The translations under genes were made by a program, and so were the position numbers. This document shows, piece after piece, positions 27,824 through 36,770 of a stretch of DNA of 64,000 nt (the first letter of the stretch is position 1; each line of letters opens with the position of its first letter). The stretch lies in the NCBI GenBank assembly GCA_027493955.1, contig JAOSJT010000001.1, positions 4,264,552 through 4,328,551 on the forward strand, written 5' to 3'. Origin of the DNA: Bacteroidia bacterium (GTDB lineage Bacteria > Bacteroidota > Ignavibacteria > SZUA-365). Below the pieces are notes generated by a model. It ran no database searches. It worked only from the letters and a program-made list of their open reading frames with translations, and was not told the origin of the DNA.

Positions 27824-28677
27824 AAATCGTTGTGGTAATACAGGCACGTATGGGAAGTACGCGTCTGCCGGGTAAAGTGATGCTCCCTCTCGCGGGGGAG
27901 CCGCTGCTCTTGCGCATGGTGAACCGCGTCCGCGCAACCCGCATCCCTGTCAGCACACTCGTTGCCACAACGACGGATCCTGAGGATACGGATATCCGCA
28001 TTTTGTGCGCGCGTCATCGAATACCCTGTTACAGCGGTGATCCCTTCGATCTGCTGGACCGCCACTATCGCGCCGCATTGCTCTACGATGCGGATGTCGT
28101 GGTGAAAATACCATCCGATTGTCCGCTCATCGATCCACGTATTATCGAACAAGTCCTGGCGTACTTTATCAGTAATGCTGATCGCTACGATTTCGTCAGC
28201 AATCTGCATCCGCCCACCTGGCCCGACGGCAATGATGTGGAGGTGATGGGGATGCGCGTGCTGCGCGAAGCGTGGAAGGAAGCCACGCGGACGATGGAGC
28301 GCGAACACACGACCCCGTTTATCTGGGAGCAACCCGAGCGTTACCGCATCGGGAACGTGTTGTGGGAAGCCGGCCTGGATTACTCGATGACCCATCGGTG
28401 GACGATAGACTATCCCGAGGATTATCGCTTCCTCCGCACGGTATACGACGCCCTGTACACGGAAGAGCGGCCCCATTTCTCCCTGGACGACATACTGCAC
28501 CTGCTCGAGCGGCAGCCATGGATTGGAGCGTTGAACCATCGCTTCGCCGGTGTGAACTGGTACAGGCACCATTTGCATGAGCTTCGCACCATTCCACCTG
28601 ACAGAACCCGGCATGCGGATACATCCGGCAGCGGGATCAATCACCCAACGACCATCTATCATGAGGGAATCCAGTGA
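27820..28677 (+). CDS. SpsF-type cytidylyltransferase family protein
   Basis: 285 residues from ATG 27820 in an ATGA overlap. Signature QARMGSTRLPGKVMLPL at residues 8-24 is the nucleotide-binding loop of SpsF/CMP-ulosonate synthetases; metal/base region KIPSDCPLIDPRIIEQ. Members activate acidic sugars as CMP derivatives. The C-terminal part is longer than core KdsB. Next to NeuB- and KdsC-like genes it most likely charges the final ulosonic acid with CMP, inferred from context. Confidence 0.82.
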   Translation: MKIVVVIQARMGSTRLPGKVMLPLAGEPLLLRMVNRVRATRIPVSTLVATTTDPEDTDIRILCARHRIPCYSGDPFDLLDRHYRAALLYDADVVVKIPSDCPLIDPRIIEQVLAYFISNADRYDFVSNLHPPTWPDGNDVEVMGMRVLREAWKEATRTMEREHTTPFIWEQPERYRIGNVLWEAGLDYSMTHRWTIDYPEDYRFLRTVYDALYTEERPHFSLDDILHLLERQPWIGALNHRFAGVNWYRHHLHELRTIPPDRTRHADTSGSGINHPTTIYHEGIQ

Positions 28678-29531
28678 CTGATATCGAACATCGCTCTCTT
28701 GCCGACACCGCAACACGCGTGCGTGAGCATATCATACGCATGTCCGGCAACGGTGGCTGTTTCATAGGCGCATCGCTCTCCTGTACGGACCTCATCGTGT
28801 ATCTGTACAAGCATGTGCTGAATATTTCGCCCGACCGTGTTGTCGATCCGGACAGAGATTATTTTCTGCTCTCGAAGGGACATGATGTACCTGCGCTGTA
28901 CGGGGTGTTCGCGGAGCTCGGGTATATGGATTCCGCCCGTCTGTCCAACCATTTGCATCCGCAGGATGTGCTGTACTGGCATCCCAATCGCGAAGTGCCG
29001 GGAATCGAGTTTCATAGCGGATCACTCGGGCATCTTCTGTCCGTGGGCATCGGCGTGGCGTTGGATATACGCTTACGAAAAGGATCGAATCGAGTGTTCG
29101 TGATGCTGGGTGACGGAGAGCTCAACGAGGGCAGCATCTGGGAAGCGGCGCTGGTGGCGGGCGCACAGAAGCTGGATAATCTCATCGTGGTCATTGATCG
29201 CAACGCGTTTCAGGCAAACCTGCGCACGGAGGATCTCCTGCCGCTCGAACCGCTCGAAGACAAATTCGAAGCGTTCGGTTGGTCCGTCCGTCGCATAGAT
29301 GGACATTGCTTCAGCGAGATGGAAGAGGTATTCGGCACAGTTCCCTTCGAGCCGGGGCGCCCCGGCGTCATCATCGCCGACACCGTGCGCGGGAAGGGGC
29401 TGCCCAGCATCGAAGCCCGCGCGGACAGATGGTTTGTGAATTTCAAACCCGAAGAAGTGGATATGCTGCTGGACGAGTTGCACGGTATACAGCGAGCGGA
29501 GCTGTCGTCCGAGGCACTGCATGTTCGCTGA
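28674..29531 (+). CDS. Transketolase, N-terminal (TPP-binding) subunit
   Basis: 285 residues, start GTG 28674 (GTGA overlap, GAGGGA upstream). TPP-diphosphate motif GDGELNEGSIWEAALVAG and SKGH (LLSKGHDVPALYG). Only the pyrophosphate-binding half of transketolase; the pyrimidine half is the next gene. Split transketolases occur in archaea and in secondary-metabolism clusters. In this cluster it probably transfers a two-carbon unit to or from a sugar precursor. Confidence 0.92.
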   Translation: MTDIEHRSLADTATRVREHIIRMSGNGGCFIGASLSCTDLIVYLYKHVLNISPDRVVDPDRDYFLLSKGHDVPALYGVFAELGYMDSARLSNHLHPQDVLYWHPNREVPGIEFHSGSLGHLLSVGIGVALDIRLRKGSNRVFVMLGDGELNEGSIWEAALVAGAQKLDNLIVVIDRNAFQANLRTEDLLPLEPLEDKFEAFGWSVRRIDGHCFSEMEEVFGTVPFEPGRPGVIIADTVRGKGLPSIEARADRWFVNFKPEEVDMLLDELHGIQRAELSSEALHVR

Positions 29532-29567
29532 TACGATTATGGATGTTTCATTCGGAATCACGTTACC

Positions 29568-30518
29568 ATGACTTACGAAAGCACACTGCGCAGCATCGCC
29601 GCAACGGACGAACGCGTTATCGTCATGACCGCCGAGAATCGCGCCGCAATCCGGGCTCTCCCGGACGTCCTGGGGGAGCGCTTCATTGACGTCGGGATTT
29701 GTGAACAGACCATGCTCGGCGCGGCAGCGGGTCTGGCGCTTCGGGGGCGTATCCCCGTTGTTCACGCACTGGCGGCTTTCCTGACCATGCGCGCCTTCGA
29801 GTTCACGCGTACCGATGTCGGTATAGCCCATCTCCCCGTGAAGCTGATAGGAGCTGTCCCCGGCTTCCTTTCCGACGGTAATGGTCCGACACATCAGGCG
29901 ATTGAAGATATTGCCATCATGCGCGGCATTCCGGGCATGCATATTTTCTGTCCCGCCGATGCCGAGGAACTCAACGCTTTCCTGCCCGTCATCATACACT
30001 CGCAAGCACCCTGGTATGTGCGGTTCAACGCGCTTGCGCCCGTCGTATCGCATACCGAAGCACCGGTCCCGGGGAAAGCGGAAATCCTGAGCGAGGGGTA
30101 CGATGTTGCGCTTCTCACCTACGGGTTCATGTTGCGGGAAGCGCATCGGGCGCGGGAGTTGCTCGAAGGACAGGGTGTTTCCGTGCGCCTCGTCAATCTT
30201 CGCACGCTTGTCCCTCTCGACACGGAGGCGGTGTTGAGCGCTGTGCTCGAATGCTCCCTCACCGTGACGTTGGAAGACCATTTCCAAACCGGGGGGCTGT
30301 ACAGCATTCTTGCGGAGTTGTTGCTGGGCAGAGGAATGGGCGCCGACGTGCTTCCCATCGCGTTGACCCACTGGTTCAGCCCTGGACGACTGGAACACGT
30401 GTTGGATACCGAAGGCTTCAGTGCCGTCCATATCGCACACCGCATCCTTCGGCAGCTGGAAGGCAACTCAACACCCATGCAGACGGAATCCGAGTATCTC
30501 TTCAAAACCTACCTCTGA
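29568..30518 (+). CDS. Transketolase, C-terminal (pyrimidine-binding) subunit
   Basis: 316 residues. The catalytic Glu that activates TPP lies in IDVGICEQTMLGAAAGLAL; C-terminal domain contains VRLVNLRTLVPLDTEAVL. Forms the heterotetramer with the preceding gene. 36 bases apart, same operon. Confidence 0.92.
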   Translation: MTYESTLRSIAATDERVIVMTAENRAAIRALPDVLGERFIDVGICEQTMLGAAAGLALRGRIPVVHALAAFLTMRAFEFTRTDVGIAHLPVKLIGAVPGFLSDGNGPTHQAIEDIAIMRGIPGMHIFCPADAEELNAFLPVIIHSQAPWYVRFNALAPVVSHTEAPVPGKAEILSEGYDVALLTYGFMLREAHRARELLEGQGVSVRLVNLRTLVPLDTEAVLSAVLECSLTVTLEDHFQTGGLYSILAELLLGRGMGADVLPIALTHWFSPGRLEHVLDTEGFSAVHIAHRILRQLEGNSTPMQTESEYLFKTYL

Positions 30519-30520
30519 TC

Positions 30521-31867
30521 ATGCCCAACACCATCGCATTCAACGAACAGTATCCTGATATACACCAGTCTGAACAGTGGTACGCCCGCGCGCTGGGCCT
30601 CATCCCCGGGCAGACGCAGACACTCGCGAAGGGACCCGGTCAATACGTGCGGGGCGTCGCCCCCATGTTTGCCGCGCACGCCAAGGGTGCACACATGTTC
30701 GATGTCGACGGCAACGCGTACATCGATTACAACATGGGTATCGGACCTATATCTCTTGGATATGCCTATGATCGTGTGGACGACGCCATCCGCGAGCAAC
30801 TCGCACGCGGCATTACCTTTTCTCTTGTGCACCCGTTGGAAGTGGAGGTGGCGGAACTGTTGCGCGACGTACTTCCGCACGCAGAGATGATCCGCTACTC
30901 CAAGGCGGGCAACGACGTGACCTCCGCGGCAGTGCGCCTCGCACGTGCCTTTACGGGACGCGACACGGTGCTCTGTTGCGGTTACCACGGTTGGCACGAC
31001 TGGTACATCTCCGTGACGGATCGCAATCGTGGGATCCCGGCGCAGGTGGCAGACCTCACGTACACCTTTCAATACAACGACATACAGTCCGTCATAGACT
31101 CCATAGACGACGACACGGCCTGCGTCATTCTCGAACCGGTGGTGTTTGAAGAGCCACGCGACAACTTTTTGCAAGAGCTTCGCGCCGTCTGTGATCGCTA
31201 CGGTGTGCTCCTGATATTCGACGAAATGTGGACGGGATTTCGACTCGCCCTCGGCGGTGCGCAGGAGTACTTCGGTGTTCGTGCGGACCTCGCCTGCTAC
31301 TCGAAAGCCGTCGCCAACGGCATGCCCATCAGCGTACTCGCGGGCAGGGCGGACATCATGACGCTGTGCGAGAAGGATGTGTTCTTCTACACGACCTTTG
31401 GTGGAGAAGCCCTTTCACTTGCCGCGGCCAAGGCCACGATTCTTGAGATGCGCGAGAAACAGGTGCAAAAGCGTCTCTTCGAAGCCGGCGGGCGCTTGCG
31501 GGACGGACTGAACACCATGCTTTCGGAGTTGGAAATCGATTACATCCATTGTCGCGGTTACGCTCCCCGAAGTATTGTCACCTTTGATGCTTCCGCGGGA
31601 AATCCGCTCATGCTCAAATCCTTGGCGCAGCAGGAACTGATCAAACGCGGCATCCTCTGGTCGGGCTTTCACACGGTGAGTTATTCTCATACCGACGACG
31701 ATATCGAGCATACACTCGCGGCCTGGCGGGAAGTTCTTCCACTGCTGCACGATGCCGTCGCCACTGGTGAAGTTGATTCACAGCTGCGAGGTGCACCGGT
31801 GGAACCCGTATTTCGAAAGACCAGCAACTTCAACACCCGGGCGAAGACCTCGGCACAGGCACAATGA
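30521..31867 (+). CDS. Class III aminotransferase (GSA-aminomutase-like)
   Basis: 448 residues from ATG 30521, 2 bases after the transketolase stop. PLP Lys262 in CYSKAVANGMPISVLAG; Asp in LLIFDEMWTGFR; substrate and PLP loops GNDVTSAAVRLARAFTGRD and CGYHGWHDW. Closest to glutamate-1-semialdehyde aminomutase, but the surroundings are sugar genes rather than heme genes, so it probably transfers an amino group to a keto-sugar. That the pathway product is an aminated ulosonic acid is inferred. Confidence 0.88.
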   Translation: MPNTIAFNEQYPDIHQSEQWYARALGLIPGQTQTLAKGPGQYVRGVAPMFAAHAKGAHMFDVDGNAYIDYNMGIGPISLGYAYDRVDDAIREQLARGITFSLVHPLEVEVAELLRDVLPHAEMIRYSKAGNDVTSAAVRLARAFTGRDTVLCCGYHGWHDWYISVTDRNRGIPAQVADLTYTFQYNDIQSVIDSIDDDTACVILEPVVFEEPRDNFLQELRAVCDRYGVLLIFDEMWTGFRLALGGAQEYFGVRADLACYSKAVANGMPISVLAGRADIMTLCEKDVFFYTTFGGEALSLAAAKATILEMREKQVQKRLFEAGGRLRDGLNTMLSELEIDYIHCRGYAPRSIVTFDASAGNPLMLKSLAQQELIKRGILWSGFHTVSYSHTDDDIEHTLAAWREVLPLLHDAVATGEVDSQLRGAPVEPVFRKTSNFNTRAKTSAQAQ

Positions 31868-32041
31868 AGTTTGATGTGACATTCGCTGTTGTGTCTTCGG
31901 GAACAGCGTGTCATCGAAGCAGACTGCGCTCTCTCCCGGTTGTTGCGGTTAGTGCGGGACGTCCGGCAGACAGCGAATGCAGGTTCCGATGAGATGAGTT
32001 GCCGTGTCGGAGAACTTCTGTTCCAGTCATCCTGAACGAGT

Positions 32042-32995
32042 ATGATTTCTCATCTGATTTCCGAAGCGGACGGTATGCGGACCTCCATGTTGCGAGGCAG
32101 CACGCCGGTATCGCTGCTCCGCGAATACCGTCTGCGCTGCCTGAGCATCAATACGCATCGCGGCCAGGGGCCGAAGTTATCGCTCCTTCGAGCGGGGGCT
32201 TCACCGGAAGAACTCCAGCGCATAGAGCTGATGCATGACACGCGGGCATACGCGTATTTCATTGCCGAGTGGCTGAACAATCACAAGAGCAACTACGACG
32301 TAGTGGCTCTGCAGGAGGTGTTCAACGGGGTTCTGGGTGTGGGGGAGCGCATCGTCCAGAAATACCGGCAGCGGGATCACTACCGCATGCTCAGTGGTTT
32401 CGCGTCCTACCTCGAGCACGGGGTGGGTTTCGCGGCATTCCGGTATCAGAATCTGCTGTTGAGTCAGTTGCCGAAGCTCTCTCGTGCGGCATATCACCTG
32501 CACTTACCGGGGAAGGTGTTTTTTCTGGCCTCCTGCGGATTCACGCTCGCGCCGTTTTTGCTCAAGGACACAATCATCTGGATTGGCAATACCCATCTTC
32601 ATGCCTACAGCCCCGCGGCACGGATGCGGCAGGCGCGCAGCATCGCGCAAGTGATCCGCGCACTCGGTGATGCACCGATCATACTGATGGGGGATCTGAA
32701 CACCGTGGCCTCCGGATGTCGCATTGCCGACTTCGGTCCGGGCGATATTGACCGGTATAATTATCAGAACGATGACACGCTCGCCATCCTCTCCGACACC
32801 GGCTTGGGAACGGTACGGCACGAAGACGCATTGCGGTACTACTCCTATCCAACCGGGCTTCCGAACCGTACGCTGGACTATATCCTCTTCAGCCGGCATT
32901 GGCATGTGCACGACTACGGCGCGTTGCACGGGTTCATGCTGTCGGATCACTATCCCGTATTCGCCGAACTGGAACTCAACATCCGGAATAATTGA
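32042..32995 (+). CDS. Endonuclease/exonuclease/phosphatase-fold hydrolase
   Basis: 317 residues with the EEP motifs in order: LSINTHRG, VVALQEVFNG (Glu for Mg), IGNTHLHAYS, LMGDLNTVASG, RTLDYILFS and SDHYPVFAEL. The fold acts on phosphodiesters or phosphomonoesters of nucleic acids, inositides or sphingolipids. A 174-base gap separates it from the aminotransferase. Its internal hydrophobic stretch (KVFFLASCGFTLAPFLL) may let it reach a membrane lipid. Substrate unknown. Confidence 0.85.
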   Translation: MISHLISEADGMRTSMLRGSTPVSLLREYRLRCLSINTHRGQGPKLSLLRAGASPEELQRIELMHDTRAYAYFIAEWLNNHKSNYDVVALQEVFNGVLGVGERIVQKYRQRDHYRMLSGFASYLEHGVGFAAFRYQNLLLSQLPKLSRAAYHLHLPGKVFFLASCGFTLAPFLLKDTIIWIGNTHLHAYSPAARMRQARSIAQVIRALGDAPIILMGDLNTVASGCRIADFGPGDIDRYNYQNDDTLAILSDTGLGTVRHEDALRYYSYPTGLPNRTLDYILFSRHWHVHDYGALHGFMLSDHYPVFAELELNIRNN

Positions 32996-32996
32996 T

Positions 32997-33821
32997 ATGC
33001 ATCCCTCTGAAGTATTCTCTCTTCGTGGCAAAACCGCTGTCGTCACCGGCGCCCTTGGTCTGATAGGAAAAGAACATTGCCGCGCACTTGCCGCCGGCGG
33101 GGCAAACATCGTCGTCACGGATATGGACCATGCCGCCTGCGCGACCTTTGCCTCTTCGCTTAGCGAAGCGTACGGTGTGGCGGCGATAGGTTGCGCCGCC
33201 GACATAACGGAAAAGGCGGATGTACGTGCACTGAAACAAGCCGCGATCGGGAGCTTCGGCAGTATCGACATCCTGGTCAACAATGCGGCGATCAACGACA
33301 TGGTTGAAGATCCCCTGTCCGCAGCCGATCTCTCGAAATTCGAGCACTATCCGCTGGAACTCTGGCGGCGTTGCCTGGATGTGAACGTCACGGGCGCATT
33401 TATCTGTGCGCAACTCCTGGGGAGCCACATGGCGGAGCGGGGGAGTGGTTCCATCATTAACATTGCTTCTACCTACGGCATCGTCGCGCCGGATCAGCGG
33501 CTCTATCGAACACCGGATGGGGTGCAGCCGTTCTACAAGTCGCCGGTGTACCCCACGAGCAAAGGCGCCATACTTTCGTTCACCCGTTTCCTGGCGGCGT
33601 ACTGGGGCGAACGCGGTGTGCGGGTCAACGCCCTCTCGCCCGGTGGGGTGGAGAACGGACAGGACAGCTACTTTGTCGAGAAGTACGCATCGCGTACACC
33701 GCTGGGCAGAATGGCACAACCCACCGATTATCACGGAGCGCTGCTGTTCCTCGCATCGGACGCATCCGCCTATGTCACCGGAGCGAATCTCGTGGTCGAC
33801 GGCGGCTGGACCATCTGGTGA
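32997..33821 (+). CDS. SDR-family oxidoreductase, glycan cluster
   Basis: 274 residues from ATG 32997, one base after the previous stop. NAD(P) motif TGALGLIGKE, DMDHAA for cofactor choice (acidic residue favours NAD), NNAA, catalytic Ser in NIASTYG and YXXXK as YPTSK. Similar SDRs (PtmA-type) occur in sialic-like sugar loci. Ends in a GTGA overlap with the phosphatase frame. Specific substrate unknown. Confidence 0.85.
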   Translation: MHPSEVFSLRGKTAVVTGALGLIGKEHCRALAAGGANIVVTDMDHAACATFASSLSEAYGVAAIGCAADITEKADVRALKQAAIGSFGSIDILVNNAAINDMVEDPLSAADLSKFEHYPLELWRRCLDVNVTGAFICAQLLGSHMAERGSGSIINIASTYGIVAPDQRLYRTPDGVQPFYKSPVYPTSKGAILSFTRFLAAYWGERGVRVNALSPGGVENGQDSYFVEKYASRTPLGRMAQPTDYHGALLFLASDASAYVTGANLVVDGGWTIW

Positions 33822-33856
33822 TTGCGGCGTATGTGTGCGGATACTACCTTGCATGC

Positions 33857-34432
33857 ATGAATACTCTCGATCCCAACAGCGTTCTCGTCCGTCCACTCGG
33901 CACCTTCCAGCATATCGCCATGAACGAAGCGATACGGCGTGCTCGTCGTATTCGCCTTGTACTGAGTGACAACGATGGCGTCCTTACCGACACCGGCGTA
34001 TATTACGGCGCGGACGGCGAACTCGTCAAGCGCTACAGTATTCGTGACGGGATGGGAATGGAACGCCTCCGGCAGCTCGGCATCGAGTCGGGCATCATCA
34101 CCGGTGAAAAATCGCCGAATCTCAAGCGTCGCGCCGAAAAGCTCCGTCTGACGCATCTCTATCTGGGCGTAAAGGACAAAGTCGCAACGCTCGAAGCCCT
34201 CCGCAGGTCTTCCGGCCTCGCGTATGAGGAGATTGCGTACATAGGCGACGACGTCAACGATCTGCGCATCATGGATCTTGTCAGTGAACGAGGACTAACC
34301 GCTGCTCCCGCCGACGCCATGCCGCAGATCGCGGCCATCGCGCATTACAACTGCCTCTGGACCGGTGGTAACGGGGCCTTCCGTGATTTTGCCGAAGCGC
34401 TGATCACACTGCGTGCATCAAACCGCTCGTAA
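33857..34432 (+). CDS. KdsC-like HAD phosphatase
   Basis: 191 residues from ATG 33857; a GTG at 33818 overlapping the SDR stop (GTGA) would add 13 hydrophobic residues and cannot be excluded. HAD nucleophile/acid pair Asp38 and Asp40 in VLSDNDGVLTD, then GIITGEKSPNLKRRAEKL and AYIGDDVNDLRIM. Family C0 HAD enzymes hydrolyse Kdo-8-phosphate, or 9-phosphate of nonulosonates. It fits a route in which NeuB-type condensation yields a phosphorylated acid. Confidence 0.88.
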   Translation: MNTLDPNSVLVRPLGTFQHIAMNEAIRRARRIRLVLSDNDGVLTDTGVYYGADGELVKRYSIRDGMGMERLRQLGIESGIITGEKSPNLKRRAEKLRLTHLYLGVKDKVATLEALRRSSGLAYEEIAYIGDDVNDLRIMDLVSERGLTAAPADAMPQIAAIAHYNCLWTGGNGAFRDFAEALITLRASNRS

Positions 34433-34458
34433 TGTACGCTTTTCCGGTCGCCGTTTCC

Positions 34459-34492
34459 GGGGAGAAGTATCGCGCTTCTCCCTTTGTTTTTT
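34459..34492 (+). terminator. Intrinsic terminator after the KdsC-like gene
   Basis: GGGAGAAG (34460-34467) and CTTCTCCC (34475-34482) with loop TATCGCG, followed by TTTGTTTTTT (34483-34492). Separates the main cluster from neuB transcription. Confidence 0.85.
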
Positions 34493-34693
34493 ATCCCGCC
34501 GCCGCGTCTTCGACGGTGCTTCGCGAATGAGCGATGCCGCCGGGAACATCATGGGGAATGAACCATGGACAGGGAAGGAACATTCGGGATAGCCATCAAG
34601 GGCTCTCATACAATGCGAATCTTCTCCTTACATGCATCAAACCCATTTTTAAAACAATTTTAGCACTATTCTCGTCCCGTCCTCACATGGCAT

Positions 34694-34728
34694 CGATAGT
34701 TTGTACGAGTCACTATACATAACTATCG
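34694..34728 (+). promoter_or_regulatory. Stem-loop in the 5' region of neuB
   Basis: CGATAGTT-TGTA (34694-34705) pairs with TACA-T-AACTATCG (34716-34728): 12 pairs with one bulged T and a 10-base loop. It lies 14 bases ahead of the start codon in an otherwise A/T-rich 250-base region after a terminator. It may be a regulatory leader hairpin or a protein-binding site. Confidence 0.45.
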
Positions 34729-34742
34729 GAGTCAGGTGTCGT

Positions 34743-35642
34743 ATGGCAGTACAGTGTGTAGGAAATATCGAGGTCGGGGACGGACGACCTGTATACATCA
34801 TCGCCGAAATAGGCATCAATCACAACGGATCGCTTGACATCGCGAAAAAACTTATCGACGGTGCCGTGCTTGCCGGATGCGACGCCGTCAAATTTCAGAA
34901 GCGTACACCGGAGCTGTGCGTCCCCCGTGATCAATGGGACGTTATGCGCGATACGCTCTGGGGACGCATGTCCTACATCGATTACCGCAGATTGATGGAA
35001 TTCACGACGGAGCAGTATGTGGAAATAGATCGCTATTGTCGCGAAAAGGGTATTCATTGGTTCGTATCGGCATGGGATGAGGAAGCCGTGGATTTTACCG
35101 AGCAGTTCGATACGCCGTTGTACAAGGCGCCCTCCGCATCGCTCACGGACATTGCGCTGTTACGCCACATGAAGGCGACAGGAAAGCCTTTGATGATTTC
35201 CACCGGTATGTCGACGATGGAGGAGATTCGTCATGCGGTGGATTCCATCGGTACCGATAATCTCCTGATCGCGCACTCGACGTCGGCATACCCTTGCGAA
35301 ATACAGGAGCTGAATCTCCGGATGATTGACACGCTCAGGTCGCTGTATCCCGATACGCCCATCGGATACTCGGGTCATGAAACCGGGCTCGCCCCGACGT
35401 GGGCCGCAGTCGCCCGGGGAGCCACGTTCGTCGAGCGTCACATCACGCTCGACCGCGCCATGTGGGGATCGGATCACGCTGCTTCCGTGGAGATTGTCGG
35501 TCTGTACCGGCTCGTCTCGAATATCCGCGACATCGAGCGCTCCCTGGGCGACGGCGTGAAACGCGTGTACGAGAGCGAGATCGCACCGAAGAAAAAGCTC
35601 CGCCGCATCCACCTGGGCGATACCACTCCTGTTCTGGGTTAA
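34743..35642 (+). CDS. NeuB-family N-acetylneuraminate synthase-like protein
   Basis: 299 residues from ATG 34743; ATG 34701 rejected as it runs through the upstream hairpin. TIM-barrel NeuB motifs: YIIAEIGINHNGSLDIAKKL, DAVKFQKRTPELC, WFVSAWD, PLMISTGMSTMEEI, YPCEIQELNLRMI, IGYSGHETGLAPT, FVERHITLDRAMWGSDHAAS. It condenses PEP with a sugar aldehyde. The C-terminal SAF (antifreeze-like) domain of usual NeuB (about 340-350 residues) is missing, so the protein stops just after the barrel. Confidence 0.9.
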   Translation: MAVQCVGNIEVGDGRPVYIIAEIGINHNGSLDIAKKLIDGAVLAGCDAVKFQKRTPELCVPRDQWDVMRDTLWGRMSYIDYRRLMEFTTEQYVEIDRYCREKGIHWFVSAWDEEAVDFTEQFDTPLYKAPSASLTDIALLRHMKATGKPLMISTGMSTMEEIRHAVDSIGTDNLLIAHSTSAYPCEIQELNLRMIDTLRSLYPDTPIGYSGHETGLAPTWAAVARGATFVERHITLDRAMWGSDHAASVEIVGLYRLVSNIRDIERSLGDGVKRVYESEIAPKKKLRRIHLGDTTPVLG

Positions 35643-35666
35643 GGCGGCAATTTCCGCGATGCCCCG

Positions 35667-35709
35667 CCTCCATCGGTCGTGTGTGCCTGCGCGCATGACC
35701 GATGGGGCA
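35667..35709 (+). terminator. Possible terminator after neuB
   Basis: CCATCGGTC (35671-35679) pairs with GACCGATGG (35698-35706), extended by GCC/GGC across one bulge. Only A/C-rich sequence follows, so it may be a processing hairpin instead. Confidence 0.35.
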
Positions 35710-35748
35710 AACACCTCTGTACCAGCGCATAAAAAGCTACGACCCTGA

Positions 35749-36570
35749 ATGACTCTGACGGTTCTTTCTCCCCTTCTCATCGTAGGCGCGGCGGCCGTTA
35801 TCATCGCATTCGAGCGCAAATATCCATACGCACCCGGTCAGCGCTTTTTGCGCGATGGTTTCTGGAACGATCTGCTCATGTACAGCATCGTGCAGAGCTA
35901 TGTGCTCGGCCTGGTCATCTCATTGCTGATAGAATGGATGGACAACGGTTTGATGCTGTCGCGTCACCGCCTGCTGGCCGGTTGGCCGCTCTGGTCGCAG
36001 GTGCTGCTGTTCGTCGTCACCCACGACCTGTACATTTACTGGTTTCATCGTCTGCAGCACAGGAGCGTCCGTCTCTGGCGCGTCCACGAGGCCCATCACT
36101 CCACACGCGATGTGGACTGGCTTTCCGGTTCACGTTCCCACTCTTTCGAGATACTTATCAACCAGACCGTCGAGTTTGCGCCCATAGTGCTCCTCGGCGC
36201 CGCTCCGGAGGTCGCGGTACTGAAGGGTGCCATATCCGCAGTCTGGGGAATGTGGATTCATTCTAATATCAATGTGCGCAGCGGATGGCTGCAGTACGTG
36301 ATCAATGGTCCGGAAATGCATCGCTGGCATCATTCCGATGTCGTATCGGACGGTTCGTACAATTACGCCACAAAGCTTGCCCTGTGGGATTGGCTGTTCG
36401 GCACCGCCTGGCTCCCGGGACATACGAAGCCATCCGGCTATGGTCTGAAGGAAGTCGATTTTCCCGACGGCTACCTTGCCCAGCACCTCTTCGCATTCAG
36501 AGCATTGAACGACGCCACCATGACCGCCGATCATGGATCGGATGGCGCAAAGTCCAACGCACAGCACTGA
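35749..36570 (+). CDS. Fatty acid hydroxylase/sterol desaturase superfamily protein
   Basis: 273 residues, membrane protein with at least three helices and the diiron His boxes HRLQH, HEAHH and HRWHH (HDLYIYWFHRLQHRS, WRVHEAHHSTRD, GPEMHRWHHSD). Family members hydroxylate or desaturate lipids and sterols using O2. Two more conserved His in VWGMWIHSNINV. It is the last plus gene of the glycan/lipid run. Substrate unknown, perhaps a lipid carrying the sugar. Confidence 0.9.
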   Translation: MTLTVLSPLLIVGAAAVIIAFERKYPYAPGQRFLRDGFWNDLLMYSIVQSYVLGLVISLLIEWMDNGLMLSRHRLLAGWPLWSQVLLFVVTHDLYIYWFHRLQHRSVRLWRVHEAHHSTRDVDWLSGSRSHSFEILINQTVEFAPIVLLGAAPEVAVLKGAISAVWGMWIHSNINVRSGWLQYVINGPEMHRWHHSDVVSDGSYNYATKLALWDWLFGTAWLPGHTKPSGYGLKEVDFPDGYLAQHLFAFRALNDATMTADHGSDGAKSNAQH

Positions 36571-36765
36571 TCGCAAAGACGCAGAGGCGCAACCCTTCGA
36601 CGGCGGTTGAGCGTAGCCGAAGCCTCGCTCAGGGGCCGTGTGGCAGAGATTTATGGCGAGGGGAAATTAACGCAAAGGCGCAGAGACGCAGGAACGCAGA
36701 GGGATTCTATTCCTTTCTGCGTGTTCTGTCTTTTCTGCGTGTTCTGCGTTCCGTGTTCTGCGTTC
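36571..36765. repeat. CGCAGAGG-type purine arm and TTCTGCG pyrimidine arm (foldback locus C)
   Basis: Left: CGCAAAGACGCAGAGGCGCA (36572-36591) joined to CCCTTCGACGG and GCTCAGGGG (36592-36640). A second purine block with left edge GGGGAAA (36660) runs CGCAAAGGCGCAGAGACGCA to about 36701. Right: repeated TTCTGCGTG/TTCTGCG units on the pyrimidine strand, 36715-36784. Left and right sides pair. Lies between convergent genes. Confidence 0.7.
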
Positions 36766-36770
36766 TCTGT

